NCBI RefSeq assembly: GCF_001673405.1
Contig: NZ_LZLV01000096.1
Location: forward strand, 1 to 64,000
Source: Mycobacterium sp. 1245111.1
GTDB taxonomy: Bacteria > Actinomycetota > Actinomycetes > Mycobacteriales > Mycobacteriaceae
DNA length: 64,000 bases
Direction of reading: 5' to 3'
Part shown: positions 50,017-60,817 of the stretch, piece by piece
Position numbering within the stretch: the stretch's first letter is position 1
Layout of the letters: each line of letters begins with the position of its first letter
Program-made: the position numbers and the translations under genes
The notes under the pieces: model-generated
Databases searched by the model: none
Told to the model about the DNA's origin: nothing
The model's input: the letters and a program-made list of their open reading frames with translations, nothing else

Positions 50017-50622
50017 CTACAGCGGTGGTGGTCCGACGTCGAGAACCGCGCGCACCGACGCCCGCAGGTGCTCGCGGGCCGTCGGGTTGGCCAATCGATT
50101 GCGGCTCAACACGATCCCGGTCGGTAGATCGACGATGCAGGTGGTGATCGAGTCGACGGCATGCGCATCCTTGCGGCCCCACAGCGCGTCGGCGAGTCGG
50201 ATCATCATGCCGATCAGCAGCCGCTGAAGATCGTGGAGTTCGGCGGCGACCTCGTCGGGTAGGTCTGAGTTCAGGAGTTCTTCGCGGGATACCGCCCACA
50301 GCACCGCGGAGGACGCAGGGTGCTGCTCGGCGAAGACGGCCGGGGCTTCTGCGGCCGCCACTACAGCGGCCCGCGTGTCTCCGTCCGCCAGTGCCTGGTC
50401 GACCAACCCGTGTTGCAGGGTGAAAAACCGCCGTGCGGCGCGTATCCAGGCGCGGCCCATCAGCCCCGAGCGCGACTCAAACGTGTGGTACAGCGCGCCG
50501 TTGGACACGCCGACGGCATTGCTGACCGCACGAATCGTGACCGCGGCGGGCCCGGATGCCACGGTCAACGACTCGACGGCGTCCAAAACCTCATCGGGCT
50601 CGTATACGCGGGGGCGGGGCAC
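50017..50622 (-). CDS. TetR-family regulator of the enoyl-CoA hydratase unit
   Basis: A 201-residue regulator. The HTH domain reads VYEPDEVLDAVESLTVASG, then IRAVSNAVGVSNGALYHTFE. The C-terminal domain has FTLQHGLVDQALADGDT. GTG start. A 22-base near-perfect dyad (50634-50655) lies 12 bases upstream of the start and would let the protein repress its own operon with the enoyl-CoA hydratase. An acyl-CoA ligand is plausible given the partner gene. Confidence 0.85.
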   Translation of the reverse strand: MPRPRVYEPDEVLDAVESLTVASGPAAVTIRAVSNAVGVSNGALYHTFESRSGLMGRAWIRAARRFFTLQHGLVDQALADGDTRAAVVAAAEAPAVFAEQHPASSAVLWAVSREELLNSDLPDEVAAELHDLQRLLIGMMIRLADALWGRKDAHAVDSITTCIVDLPTGIVLSRNRLANPTAREHLRASVRAVLDVGPPPL

Positions 50623-50633
50623 CCGGAAAACTA

Positions 50634-50655
50634 TAACAGAGCGTCTGCTCTATTA
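50634..50655. promoter_or_regulatory. TetR-type operator overlapping the permease stop codon
   Basis: TAACAGAGC-GTCT-GCTCTATTA is an inverted repeat with 8 of 9 positions matching. It lies 12-33 bases upstream of the TetR start at 50622 and includes the TAA stop (50653-50655) of the permease gene. Confidence 0.6.
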
Positions 50656-52119
50656 CTCCTGGGCCAGCTCCGTGACGTCGGCGGTGGGCTCGCCGAGTCC
50701 GGCCGCGCTGACGCGGTCGCGAACCAGGAACCAGCCGCCGATCAGGGCGGGAACGGCGGCCACCAGCGCCGCAATGACCCAGGGTCCCTTGTGGGGGTCG
50801 AGCGCCATCAGCACCAGCACGCCCACCAGGAACGCCAGCGTCACATAGCCGCTGTAGGGGGCGAGCGGCATCCGGAAGTCGGGCCGCTGCAGCGTTCCGG
50901 CCTTCACCATGCGGTAGAACCGGAGTTGGCAGAGCACGATCGTCGCCCAGGCCGCCAGCACGCCCACGGCGGCGATGTTGAGCACGATTTCGAAGGCCTC
51001 GCTCGGTTTGACCGCGTTGAGTACGACGCCGAACAGTCCGATGGTCGCGGTCAGCAGGATTCCACCATATGGCACACCGTTTTTCGACATCCGAGCGGTG
51101 AACTTCGGGCCGCTGCCGTTTACCGACATCGACCGAAGAATCCGGCCGGTGGAATACAGTCCGGCGTTCAGGCTGGAGAACGCGGCGGTGAGGACCACCA
51201 TGTTCATCACCGAGCCGGCGCCGCTGAAACCGATGTGCGAGAAGAAGGTGACGAACGGGCTCTCGCCGTGCTTGTATGTGGTGTAGGGGAGCAGCATCGC
51301 CAGCAAAAGCACTGAACCGCAATAGAATACAGCAATCCGGGCGATCACCGAGTTGATCGCTCTCGGCATGACTTTCTCGGGGTTCGCGGTTTCCCCGGCC
51401 GCAGTGCCTACCAATTCGACTGCGGCGTAAGCGAATATCACTCCTGACGTGACGAGCACCAGCGGCAGCAGGCCGGTCGGCAAAAACCCGCCATGGTCGG
51501 TCCACAGGCTGGGCCCGGTGGTCCTGCCCTCGATCTTGAAGCGGCCGGCCAGGAAGATGATGCCGACGACCAGGAAAGTCACCAGGGCGATCACCTTGAT
51601 CAGTGCCGCCCAGAACTCGAACTCGCCGAATGCCTTCACCGAGATCAGGTTGACCGACACCACCGCGGCCAGGGCGACGAGCGCGAGCGTCCACTGCGGG
51701 ACCGCCTGAAACGCCGTCCAGTAATGGAAATAGCTCGCGATCGCGGTGCTGTCGACGATGGCCGCCATCGCCCAGTTCAGGAAGTACATCCAGCCGGCGA
51801 CGAAAGCCACCTTCTCCCCGAAGAACTCCCGCGCGTAGGAGACGAATGACCCCGATGCCGGACGATGCAGCACCAGTTCACCGAGCGCCCGCAGAATCAA
51901 GAACACGAAGCCGCCACAGATCCCGTAGATCAGAAACAGGCCGGGCCCCGCGGATGCGAGCCGGGCTCCCGCGCCCATGAACAGCCCGGTCCCGATCGCG
52001 CCGCCGATCGCGATCATCTGCATCTGCCGGTTGGTGAGATCGTGGTGGTAGCCCGCGTCTTCGCGGGCCACCGCCGGCGCGTTGACGGCTGCCGAGTGGG
52101 GCGTGGGCGGCGTTGACAT
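50653..52119 (-). CDS. ansP2: Amino-acid permease (AnsP2-like)
   Basis: A 488-residue permease of the amino-acid/polyamine/organocation family with about 12 helices, close in length to Mtb AnsP2 (Rv0346c). The first helix region is [22 protein letters not shown], the family signature. [24 protein letters not shown] and [18 protein letters not shown] are also typical. Homologues import asparagine or aromatic amino acids; the exact substrate is not fixed. I chose the ATG at 52119, before a short Pro/Ala-rich cytosolic tail. It is divergent from dnaK. Confidence 0.9.
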   Translation of the reverse strand: MSTPPTPHSAAVNAPAVAREDAGYHHDLTNRQMQMIAIGGAIGTGLFMGAGARLASAGPGLFLIYGICGGFVFLILRALGELVLHRPASGSFVSYAREFFGEKVAFVAGWMYFLNWAMAAIVDSTAIASYFHYWTAFQAVPQWTLALVALAAVVSVNLISVKAFGEFEFWAALIKVIALVTFLVVGIIFLAGRFKIEGRTTGPSLWTDHGGFLPTGLLPLVLVTSGVIFAYAAVELVGTAAGETANPEKVMPRAINSVIARIAVFYCGSVLLLAMLLPYTTYKHGESPFVTFFSHIGFSGAGSVMNMVVLTAAFSSLNAGLYSTGRILRSMSVNGSGPKFTARMSKNGVPYGGILLTATIGLFGVVLNAVKPSEAFEIVLNIAAVGVLAAWATIVLCQLRFYRMVKAGTLQRPDFRMPLAPYSGYVTLAFLVGVLVLMALDPHKGPWVIAALVAAVPALIGGWFLVRDRVSAAGLGEPTADVTELAQE

Positions 52120-52267
52120 CGAGTTCCTATCGTCGTGTCTTGGTGCAACGCAGCGACGCGGGCACATCCGTTACGGGGCTGGATCGCGAAACTATCCCAC
52201 GGTGTGATGTCCGCCTCAACCGCGCGGGAACAAACTCTTGGGTGTACTCGTTGAGCCGTCTGACAAC

Positions 52268-52288
52268 CTTGAGTGACTTAGACTCAAC
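52268..52288. promoter_or_regulatory. HAIR element (HspR site) 1 of dnaK promoter
   Basis: CTTGAGT-N7-ACTCAAC matches the HspR-associated inverted repeat CTTGAGT-N7-ACTCAAG at all but the last base. It lies seven bases upstream of TTGACA (52295-52300), the likely -35 box of dnaK. Confidence 0.93.
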
Positions 52289-52322
52289 CTTGGTTTGACA
52301 GCGGCACTCCGCAGCAGGCAAG

Positions 52323-52343
52323 GTTGAGCCAGGTTCACTCAGT
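52323..52343. promoter_or_regulatory. HAIR-like element (HspR site) 2 of dnaK promoter
   Basis: GTTGAGC-N7-ACTCAGT is a weaker match to the HAIR consensus. It lies downstream of the first site and about where the transcript should start, so the pair brackets the core promoter. The ribosome site GGGAGGA follows at about 52373. Confidence 0.75.
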
Positions 52344-52385
52344 AACGTAGTGCCTACCAAGCTCGAATATCAGGGAGGATTCACC

Positions 52386-54238
<1,853 letters not shown>

Positions 54239-54242
<4 letters not shown>

Positions 54243-54883
54243 CAGAAGGCAACCCAGACGAACCGGTAATCGTCACTGACAAGCGACGGATCGACCCCGA
54301 GACCGGCGAGGTACGCCATTCCGGCGCCGGTGCCGCCCCCGCGGGGGCGGCACCGGACGCGCCGGCCGCGGGCGATCAGGTTGCCGAGCTGACCGCCGAT
54401 CTACAGCGGGTGCAGGCCGATTTCGCCAACTACCGCAAGCGGGCGCTGCGTGATCAGGAAGCCAGCGCCGAGCGGGCCAAGGCCGCGGTGGTCAGCCAGT
54501 TGCTGGGCGTGCTCGACGATCTCGAGCGTGCGCGCAGCCACGGCGACCTGGATTCGGGTCCGCTGAAGTCGGTGGCCGACAAGTTGGTCGGTGCACTGAC
54601 CGGGCTCGGACTGACGGCCTTCGCGGCCGAGGGCGACGACTTCGACCCGGCGCTGCACGAGGCCGTTCAGCACGAAGGCGATGGCGGTAACGACTCCAAG
54701 CCGGTGATCGGGCACGTGATGCGACAGGGTTACAAGCTCGGCGAGCAGGTGCTGCGGCACGCGCTGGTCGGTGTCGTCGACACCGTCGCGGATGACTCGG
54801 ACAATTCCGGGACCACCGACACGGGCGATAACGACGCGAACGAGGGTGAGCACCACGCAGAATCAGAACCGTCGGAGAAATAG
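54239..54883 (+). CDS. grpE: GrpE nucleotide-exchange factor
   Basis: A 214-residue protein that exchanges ADP on DnaK. An acidic, Ala-rich N-terminus precedes the long coiled coil ([20 protein letters not shown]) and the beta domain with [15 protein letters not shown] and [20 protein letters not shown]. The GTG start overlaps the dnaK stop by four bases. The C-terminal tail is Asp/Glu/Thr-rich and longer than the E. coli form, as usual in mycobacteria. Confidence 0.97.
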
Positions 54884-54924
54884 CGACGGATTCGAACGAC
54901 GAATGGCGAAGGAGGTGACGCAAG

Positions 54925-56100
54925 GTGGCTCAACGCGAATGGGTAGAGAAGGACTTCTACAAGGAGCTGGGCGTCTCCTCTGACGCCAGCGCCAAAGAGA
55001 TCAAGACGGCGTATCGCAAGTTGGCGTCCGACTTGCACCCGGACAAAAATCCGGCCGGGGCGGAACGATTCAAGGCGGTGTCCGAGGCGTACAGCGTGTT
55101 GTCCGATGAGGCAAAGCGCAAGGAGTACGACGAAACCCGTCGGCTCTTCGCGGGTGGCGGATTCGGTCGGCGCTTCAACGGTGGCGCTGGAGCCGGCGAC
55201 TTCGTCGGTGGCTTCGGCGGAGACGGCGCTGAGTTCAACCTCAACGACCTGTTCGACGCGGCTGGCCGCAGCGGCGGCAGCAACATCGGCGACTTGTTCG
55301 GTGGATTGTTCGGCCGTGGCGCTCAACCGCGGCCCAGCCGACCGCGTCGCGGCAACGACCTGGAAACCGAAACCGAGCTGGACTTCCTGGAAGCCACCAA
55401 GGGCGTCGCGATGCCGTTGCGGCTGACCAGTCCGGCGCCGTGCACCAACTGCCACGGCAGTGGGGCGCGGCCGGGCACCAGCCCCAAGGTCTGCCCGACG
55501 TGTAACGGCTCGGGCGTAATCAACCGTAACCAAGGCGCTTTCGGCTTTTCCGAGCCGTGCACCGACTGCCGTGGCAGCGGGTCGATCATCGAGCACCCCT
55601 GCGACGAGTGCAAGGGAACCGGTGTCACCACCCGGACTCGCACGATCAACGTGCGCATTCCGCCGGGCGTCGAAGACGGCCAGCGGATCCGGTTGGCCGG
55701 CCAGGGCGAAGCCGGTCTGCGGGGCGCCCCGTCCGGCGACCTGTACGTCACCGTGCATGTGCGGCCGGACAAGGTGTTCGGTCGTGACGGCGATGATCTC
55801 ACCGTCACGGTTCCAGTTAGCTTCAGCGAATTAGCACTGGGCACAACGCTTTCCGTTCCCACGCTGGATGGCAAGGTCGGTGTCCGGGTGCCCAAGGGGA
55901 CGACCGACGGTCGGATCTTGCGGGTCCGCGGCCGTGGGGTGCCCAAGCGTTCCGGTGGTCAGGGCGATTTGCTGGTCACCGTGAAAGTCGCTGTGCCGCC
56001 GAACCTGGAGGGCGCCGCGGAAGAAGCGCTCGAAGCCTACGCGGCCGCGGAGCGGTCCAGTGGCTTCGATCCCCGCGCTGGATGGGCTGGTAACCGCTGA
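54925..56100 (+). CDS. dnaJ1: DnaJ1 (Hsp40) co-chaperone
   Basis: A 391-residue class A DnaJ. The J domain (about 10-75) contains the HPD motif in [15 protein letters not shown] Gly/Phe-rich segment follows ([20 protein letters not shown]), then four zinc-binding Cys repeats ([32 protein letters not shown]) and the two C-terminal beta domains. It delivers clients to DnaK and stimulates its ATPase. GGAGGTGA precedes the GTG start. The hspR ATG shares one base with its stop. Confidence 0.98.
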   Translation: MAQREWVEKDFYKELGVSSDASAKEIKTAYRKLASDLHPDKNPAGAERFKAVSEAYSVLSDEAKRKEYDETRRLFAGGGFGRRFNGGAGAGDFVGGFGGDGAEFNLNDLFDAAGRSGGSNIGDLFGGLFGRGAQPRPSRPRRGNDLETETELDFLEATKGVAMPLRLTSPAPCTNCHGSGARPGTSPKVCPTCNGSGVINRNQGAFGFSEPCTDCRGSGSIIEHPCDECKGTGVTTRTRTINVRIPPGVEDGQRIRLAGQGEAGLRGAPSGDLYVTVHVRPDKVFGRDGDDLTVTVPVSFSELALGTTLSVPTLDGKVGVRVPKGTTDGRILRVRGRGVPKRSGGQGDLLVTVKVAVPPNLEGAAEEALEAYAAAERSSGFDPRAGWAGNR

Positions 56101-56471
56101 TGGCCAAAAAGGACGAGGCGAGAACGTTTCTGATCTCGGTGGCCGCCGAGCTGGCCGGTATGCACGCGCAGACGTTGCGTACCTACGACCGGCTCGGCTT
56201 GGTCAGTCCCAGCCGAAGTTCCGGTGGGGGACGGCGCTATTCGCAGCATGATGTGGACCTGCTCCGCGAAGTGCAGCGGCTTTCTCAGGACGAAGGCGTC
56301 AATCTCGCAGGCATTAAACGGATTATCGAGTTGACCAATCAGGTCGAGGCACTGCAGTCCCGATTGAAAGAGATGGCCGCCGAGATCGAGGTGTTGCGGG
56401 ACAACCAGCGTCGTGACCTCGCGGTGGTGCCCAAGAGCACCGCTGTGGTGGTCTGGAAACCGCGCCGCTAG
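56100..56471 (+). CDS. hspR: HspR heat-shock repressor (MerR family)
   Basis: A 123-residue MerR-type repressor. The winged helix has AAELAGMHAQTLRTYDRLGL, then SGGGRRYSQHDVDLLREVQR; a coiled coil (LTNQVEALQSRLKEMAAEIE) gives dimerisation. HspR binds HAIR elements and needs DnaK as co-repressor, a feedback loop that senses free chaperone. Three candidate sites are in this window, two before dnaK and one before clpB. Start and stop are coupled to dnaJ1 (TGATG). Confidence 0.97.
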   Translation: MAKKDEARTFLISVAAELAGMHAQTLRTYDRLGLVSPSRSSGGGRRYSQHDVDLLREVQRLSQDEGVNLAGIKRIIELTNQVEALQSRLKEMAAEIEVLRDNQRRDLAVVPKSTAVVVWKPRR

Positions 56472-56482
56472 TTTTCGCGTCG

Positions 56483-57373
56483 CTACACGCGGATCGAGAA
56501 CTGGGCGACGCCCCAGTCGCCCGGCTGAACCGACGGATAGCCACCGCGCCGTAACGCGTCGGTCGGGGCGGTCATCGGCTCGAAGCACACCACGCTCTCG
56601 CCGGGCGGTGCGAAGATCTGGGCCGCGGAATAGCCCTCCTCGAAATGGACCTCGATGCGGCGGCCTCCGCCGGACACCGCGAACGCCGAGCCGTCGGCAA
56701 CCTGGTCGTATCCGTCATCAAAAGTGTCGTCGCCCAGCGGTTCACAGAGGGCGGGCTGGACGACCGCGTCACCGGTGGGCAGCCCTTTGTCGTCGAGCGT
56801 CAGATGTCGCATCGCCGGTGTCTCGATCATCCACTGATCGCGTGGCACATCGGGCAACTGAAGGTATGGATGAAAACCGAAACACAGGGGCACCGGGGAT
56901 TCCCCAGTCGGCGTCACCGCAACCCGCAGCCGCAACGTCCGGTCGAACAGCGTGACGGTCAGCGACAGTCGATGCGGAAACGGAAAACTGGCGAGCAGTT
57001 CTTCGTCCCTGGTGAAGTCGACCTCGGCGGTGATCTCGTGACCCGACTCGTGCGTCACCCGCCAGTTCGGAAACGCGGCGAGCACACCGTGGATCGGAAG
57101 GCCGTTGGGATCCGTCCGCACCCCGTATTCGCCGTCGGTCAGCGTGACGGTCTTCCCTAGGGCTTCGTATGTGTTGGCGCCCAGCCGATTTGCCCACGGG
57201 TACAACAGCGGGATGCCCATCGTCTTCCCGTTGGACACATAGGCGTCGAGTCCGCGGCGCTGTCCGAGTAGTTCGACGCCCGAGTCGGTCATCGAGATGC
57301 CGATCATGCCGGCCTCCGGGACGAACTGGGCGTCGACTTCGGATGACGGATCGCTCAGCGTGACTATGCGCAC
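56483..57373 (-). CDS. Aldose 1-epimerase-family protein
   Basis: A 296-residue beta-sandwich protein of the galactose-mutarotase family. Substrate-pocket tracts are GIPLLYPWANRLGANTYEAL, PIHGVLAAFPNWRV (His), LCFGFHPYLQLP (His) and VCFEPMTAPTDAL (Glu, the usual catalytic base). It probably interconverts anomers of a free or phosphorylated sugar. ATG start at 57373. It is convergent with hspR (11 bases), so the heat-shock operon ends there. Confidence 0.88.
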   Translation of the reverse strand: MRIVTLSDPSSEVDAQFVPEAGMIGISMTDSGVELLGQRRGLDAYVSNGKTMGIPLLYPWANRLGANTYEALGKTVTLTDGEYGVRTDPNGLPIHGVLAAFPNWRVTHESGHEITAEVDFTRDEELLASFPFPHRLSLTVTLFDRTLRLRVAVTPTGESPVPLCFGFHPYLQLPDVPRDQWMIETPAMRHLTLDDKGLPTGDAVVQPALCEPLGDDTFDDGYDQVADGSAFAVSGGGRRIEVHFEEGYSAAQIFAPPGESVVCFEPMTAPTDALRRGGYPSVQPGDWGVAQFSIRV

Positions 57374-57439
57374 GATCCGAGCCTAGGCTATCTGAGCCGA
57401 CTCCTCCTCAGACCGCTTCGCGGTCTGCATCGTCGTCGC

Positions 57440-58603
57440 CTAGCGGGACAATGGGTCGTGCTGAATACGCTCCGGTGGCGCACCTTTGGCGATCAGCGCA
57501 TCTTTGGTGGCGCGCACCATGTCCGGTCCGCCGCAGATCAGGATCTGGCGATCGCCCCAATTGCCGTATCGGGTGACGACGTCCATCAACATGCCGGTCT
57601 GTCGCACGTGAAGTCCCCGCGGCGGTGTCACGTCGGGATAGTCGGCGGCCCACGCCGGATCGCCGCTGAATTCGGAGACCGGCGTCACCGACAACCATGG
57701 ACTGTTCGCCGCGATATGCCACAACGTTTGTAGGTCATACAGCTCGCACGGGTAGCGGCCGCCGAAAAACAGGTGTATCCGCGGGTTTTCGCCCCACCGG
57801 GTGAGGTCCATGATGATCGAGCGCAGCGGGGCGAGCCCGGTGCTACCCGCGACCATCAGCACGTCGCCGCCGGCACGGTCGATCTGTAGGGCGCCGTGTG
57901 GGCTGGACAGCCGCCACCGGTCGCCGGACCGCGTCTCGTTGACGATGGCATTGCTGACCAGGCCACCCGACACCGCGCGGACGTGAAACTCGACCGCGCC
58001 GGTGTCGTCCGGCGGGATGGCCGGCGTCAGGTATCGCCATCGCCGCGGGCACTGCGGCACGGCGACGTTGACGTACTGGCCGGCGTGGTAAGGCATCGGA
58101 GTGTCCAGTTGCAGCCGGACCACCGCCAGGTCGCGGGACACCCGAAGGTGTTCGACCACCGTGCCGTCCCACCATGCCGGTCCTTCTTCGGCCTCGGCGG
58201 CCCCGCTCATCACCCCGGTGATCAGGTTCAGCGATTGCTGGGCGGCGGTCTCGACGGCGTCGGTCCAGACGTCGGCCAGCGCGTCGCGCAACGTCGCATA
58301 CAGCGCCTGCCCCAGGGTTTGGTAGTGCTCGGGCAGCACCCCGTACTTGCGATGGTCACGGCCCAGTTGGGCCAGAAACGCCACCGGTTCCTCCGAGCGT
58401 TGAGCGACCAACTCGCCGTAGATCCATTTCAACGCCTGCGCGAAGGCGGCCCGCTGAGCTGCCATATCGGGCGGGAACAGGTCGCGCGGCGACACGTCGA
58501 AGGAGAACCAGCGGGTGTAGAAGCGGCCGATGAGCCCGTTGCCGTCGTCCGAGTCGAGGGCGGCATGCAATACCGCCAGCGCATCGGGGTCGTTGAGGCT
58601 CAC
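57440..58603 (-). CDS. Flavohaemoglobin-like globin/FAD/NAD reductase (Rv0385-like)
   Basis: A 387-residue protein. Residues 1-135 are a globin domain with the proximal-His segment LGRDHRKYGVLPEHYQTLG. Residues 145-245 are an FAD-binding reductase domain (VRLQLDTPMPYHAGQYVNVA), and the NAD(P) domain follows (LMVAGSTGLAPLRSIIMD; ILICGGPDM). The canonical R-x-Y-S FAD motif appears as WRYLTP, as in the second class of flavohaemoglobins typified by Mtb Rv0385, which differs from the NO-detoxifying class. Likely roles are redox or oxidative-stress reactions. In Mtb the homologue is next to clpB; here five genes intervene. Confidence 0.87.
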   Translation of the reverse strand: MSLNDPDALAVLHAALDSDDGNGLIGRFYTRWFSFDVSPRDLFPPDMAAQRAAFAQALKWIYGELVAQRSEEPVAFLAQLGRDHRKYGVLPEHYQTLGQALYATLRDALADVWTDAVETAAQQSLNLITGVMSGAAEAEEGPAWWDGTVVEHLRVSRDLAVVRLQLDTPMPYHAGQYVNVAVPQCPRRWRYLTPAIPPDDTGAVEFHVRAVSGGLVSNAIVNETRSGDRWRLSSPHGALQIDRAGGDVLMVAGSTGLAPLRSIIMDLTRWGENPRIHLFFGGRYPCELYDLQTLWHIAANSPWLSVTPVSEFSGDPAWAADYPDVTPPRGLHVRQTGMLMDVVTRYGNWGDRQILICGGPDMVRATKDALIAKGAPPERIQHDPLSR

Positions 58604-58636
58604 GGCCGCCGATTTTATGCCTGGCCGCGCCGCGTC

Positions 58637-59311
58637 CTAGGAGAGCGCGTTGACGCCGTGGTACAGCACCATCCCGCCGATCAGGACCAGGACCGCGGCG
58701 AGCATCGCGGCGTTGTTCTTTTCCATCCACTCTTTGAGCCGCGCCATCGGGGCGTCCAGGCGGTGACCGGCGGCGACGTAGGCCAGGACCGGGATCGCGA
58801 CGGTGGATGCCGCGACCGCGACGTAGATCGCCCCCGTGACCACCTCGCCGGTCCTGCCGAGGTTGGCGCTGCCGATGGCCAGACCGGCCAGCGCGCACAT
58901 GGTCAGCACCTCGACCCGCACCACCGTCAACGCCAACCCGAAGACCGCACCCCGACCGGGTGTGAGGGTTTCGAAGGATCGCATCCACTTCGGTGACTCG
59001 GTGTGGCCCTTGCGGGTCAGCCAGCGGTAGATGCCGAACGCGATCAGCGCCAGCCCCAGCACCACGCGCGTCCACGACGCCCACGCCGGCGGCTTGCCGT
59101 GCAGTCCGGTCAGAGCGTCGGAGGACGCAATGAATCCGGCGGTCAACGCAACCAACCCCAGAAGCCAACCGCCGAAAAAGCCGAGACCGGTCGGCCGGGG
59201 CCGTGGCGTCTGCAACACCAGCACGGCCGGGATGACCGACAACGGTGAGATCGAGACGACGAGCGCCAATGGAATCAGCGTGGCCAGCAGGGAAACCCAA
59301 CTTCCTGTCAC
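58637..59311 (-). CDS. Sap/GAP-family membrane protein
   Basis: A 224-residue membrane protein with six helices (LLATLIPLALVVSISPLSVI; GFFGGWLLGLVALTAGFIA; RVVLGLALIAFGIYRWL; AVFGLALTVVRVEVLTMCAL; VVTGAIYVAVAASTVAIPVL; LAAVLVLIGGMVLYHG). The layout matches the sulfolipid-addressing-protein (Sap/GAP) family, which helps move glycolipids across the inner membrane. The GTG at 59311 is the only good start; longer frames would read through the divergent ArsR gene. The cargo is unknown. Confidence 0.85.
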   Translation of the reverse strand: MTGSWVSLLATLIPLALVVSISPLSVIPAVLVLQTPRPRPTGLGFFGGWLLGLVALTAGFIASSDALTGLHGKPPAWASWTRVVLGLALIAFGIYRWLTRKGHTESPKWMRSFETLTPGRGAVFGLALTVVRVEVLTMCALAGLAIGSANLGRTGEVVTGAIYVAVAASTVAIPVLAYVAAGHRLDAPMARLKEWMEKNNAAMLAAVLVLIGGMVLYHGVNALS

Positions 59312-59353
59312 GGCTGAATCTTCGCATCGTGCGGCGCCTGATGCGGTACGAAC

Positions 59354-59383
59354 TTGACAGGTAGGGAAAATCCTACCTAATAT
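59354..59383 (+). promoter_or_regulatory. Consensus promoter with embedded ArsR-type operator
   Basis: TTGACA (59354-59359), 18 bases, then TAATAT (59378-59383) is a near-ideal housekeeping promoter. Inside it, AGGTAGG-N6-CCTACCT (59359-59378) is a perfect 7-bp dyad spanning the spacer, where a bound dimer would block polymerase. Transcription should begin near 59390, at the ATG of the ArsR gene (59391), giving a leaderless mRNA. Confidence 0.8.
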
Positions 59384-59390
59384 GGCCGGC

Positions 59391-59744
59391 ATGCCAGCGC
59401 GGGTGAAGTCCGGACGTACCGATCGGGTGTTCGCCGCGCTCGCCAACCCGACGCGTCGGGACATCCTCGACATGCTGCTCGGTGGCGAACTCACCGTGCT
59501 TGCGCTCGCGGAGCGTTTCGACATGGCCCGCCCGAGCGTGTCGGAGCACCTGAAGGTGCTGCGGGACTGCGGACTGGTCGCCGAGGACAAGCACGGCAGA
59601 TTCCGGCATTACCGGGTCAATCCCGAACCACTGCAAGAGATTTCAACCTGGCTCAGTCCACACGAACGGTATTGGCGCGAGCGGCTGACCGCATTGGGTG
59701 AGGTGCTCGACGACATCAGCGATGAAGGGGAAACGACACCATGA
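59391..59744 (+). CDS. ArsR-family repressor paired with an AHSA1 protein
   Basis: A 117-residue winged-helix regulator: RVFAALANPTRRDILDMLLG, then FDMARPSVSEHLKVLRDCGL (recognition helix) and the wing EDKHGRFRHYRV. No metal-site cysteine pair is seen, so it is not a metal sensor of the classical kind. The ATG at 59391 is preferred because the -10 box ends eight bases before it; the in-frame ATG at 59382 lies inside that box. The stop overlaps the SRPBCC gene by four bases. ArsR/AHSA1 pairs are frequent in actinobacteria and usually repress themselves. Confidence 0.9.
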   Translation: MPARVKSGRTDRVFAALANPTRRDILDMLLGGELTVLALAERFDMARPSVSEHLKVLRDCGLVAEDKHGRFRHYRVNPEPLQEISTWLSPHERYWRERLTALGEVLDDISDEGETTP

Positions 59745-60190
59745 CCGAAACCGCCGCCGACCAGCGAATTTTCGAGGTAGATCAGTTTTATCCCCATCCC
59801 CCGCAACGGGTCTGGCGCGCGCTCACCACACCAGAACTGATGGCGCGTTGGCTGATGGAGCCCACCGGATTCGCCCCTGTGGTCGGGACGCGGTTCACCT
59901 TCCACACCGAGCCCATGCCCGCCGCCGACTTCTCTGGCGAGATCGCGTGCCAGGTAATGGAATTGGTGGAAGGCGAGCGGCTCACCATCACCTGGACCGA
60001 CGCTCATACCGGTCGACCGGACGGCTGGCTGGTGTCGTGGACATTGCGTGCCGAGGGGAAAGGTACGCGAGTCATTCTGCGGCACAGTGGTTTCGACCCC
60101 GACGACGAAATTCAAAAGCGGGCGCGCACCATCATGGGCAACGGCTGGGTTCGCATTGCCGCCCAGCTCGGCTCGGTGCTCGACGATTAA
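59741..60190 (+). CDS. SRPBCC / AHSA1-domain protein
   Basis: A 149-residue helix-grip (START-like) protein: EVDQFYPHPPQRVWRALTTP, ARWLMEPTGFAPVVGTRFTF, ITWTDAHTGRPDGWLVSWTL and the closing helix with GNGWVRIAAQLGSVL. Such domains bind a hydrophobic ligand in a deep cavity. Translational coupling to the ArsR repressor suggests that the two deal with the same small molecule. It ends 34 bases before a convergent small gene. Confidence 0.9.
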   Translation: MTETAADQRIFEVDQFYPHPPQRVWRALTTPELMARWLMEPTGFAPVVGTRFTFHTEPMPAADFSGEIACQVMELVEGERLTITWTDAHTGRPDGWLVSWTLRAEGKGTRVILRHSGFDPDDEIQKRARTIMGNGWVRIAAQLGSVLDD

Positions 60191-60223
60191 CGCTTCCGCT
60201 GCTCGGTTGAATGGCGCCGCGTC

Positions 60224-60550
60224 TCAGCGGGCTCGTCGCGAGCCCGCGTCGTTGCGTCGCAGGGTCCACGCCGGCACCCAGTGTGTGACGGTCTTGCGCT
60301 TGGACCCGTAGGCGATCGGATAGGTGACCAGCCCCCACCAGTCGCCCTGCTCGCAGATTCCCCAGCAGCTCAGCCGGCCCTCGACAACCTTGTGCAACTG
60401 CAGACCGTTCGCGTGATACCGCCCGGTGCGGTGCGGCTCGCGGGGAAAGAGAACGGTCAGGTCGATCAGAACCGTGATCGGCGGGCGCACCACCCGAAAC
60501 GGATTGCGCACCGGCTGCCCGTTGTATCCGATCGACGCGAGGTCGCCCAT
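60224..60550 (-). CDS. Hypothetical small basic protein
   Basis: A 108-residue protein with ATG at 60550. It has no signal peptide or membrane helix. Trp- and Tyr-rich tracts (CWGICEQGDWWGLVTYP) and an Arg-rich end (WTLRRNDAGSRRAR) suggest a beta-rich domain with a nucleic-acid or membrane-facing tail. I do not recognise the family. It is convergent with the SRPBCC gene and divergent from clpB. Confidence 0.6.
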   Translation of the reverse strand: MGDLASIGYNGQPVRNPFRVVRPPITVLIDLTVLFPREPHRTGRYHANGLQLHKVVEGRLSCWGICEQGDWWGLVTYPIAYGSKRKTVTHWVPAWTLRRNDAGSRRAR

Positions 60551-60719
60551 CGATCGATCATACGTTCGAATACGGTGCCCGGCGAACGGCCCGATCGCGT
60601 CAGGGCGGAATCGAGATGATCGGCCCGCCGGGCGCACTTGCCGAATCCGTCGACGTCGCCCGGCGACCGCTCCGATCAGGGTCCTGAGGCACTAGAGCAA
60701 TCACGAAAAAATAGTTAGA

Positions 60720-60740
60720 GTTGAGCGGAACAGACTCAAC
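60720..60740. promoter_or_regulatory. HAIR element (HspR site) of clpB promoter
   Basis: GTTGAGC-N7-ACTCAAC differs from the HAIR consensus only at the outer bases and is itself a near-perfect dyad. It lies directly upstream of TTGACG (60742-60747), a likely -35 box, about 80 bases before the clpB start. It places clpB under HspR, as is known in Mtb and Streptomyces. Confidence 0.92.
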
Positions 60741-60817
60741 CTTGACGGCGTTGAACAACGCGACGAGCATTTTTGGCGGGCCCCTGCGGCCTGCCCTGAA
60801 CTTTGAACGGAGGTGTC

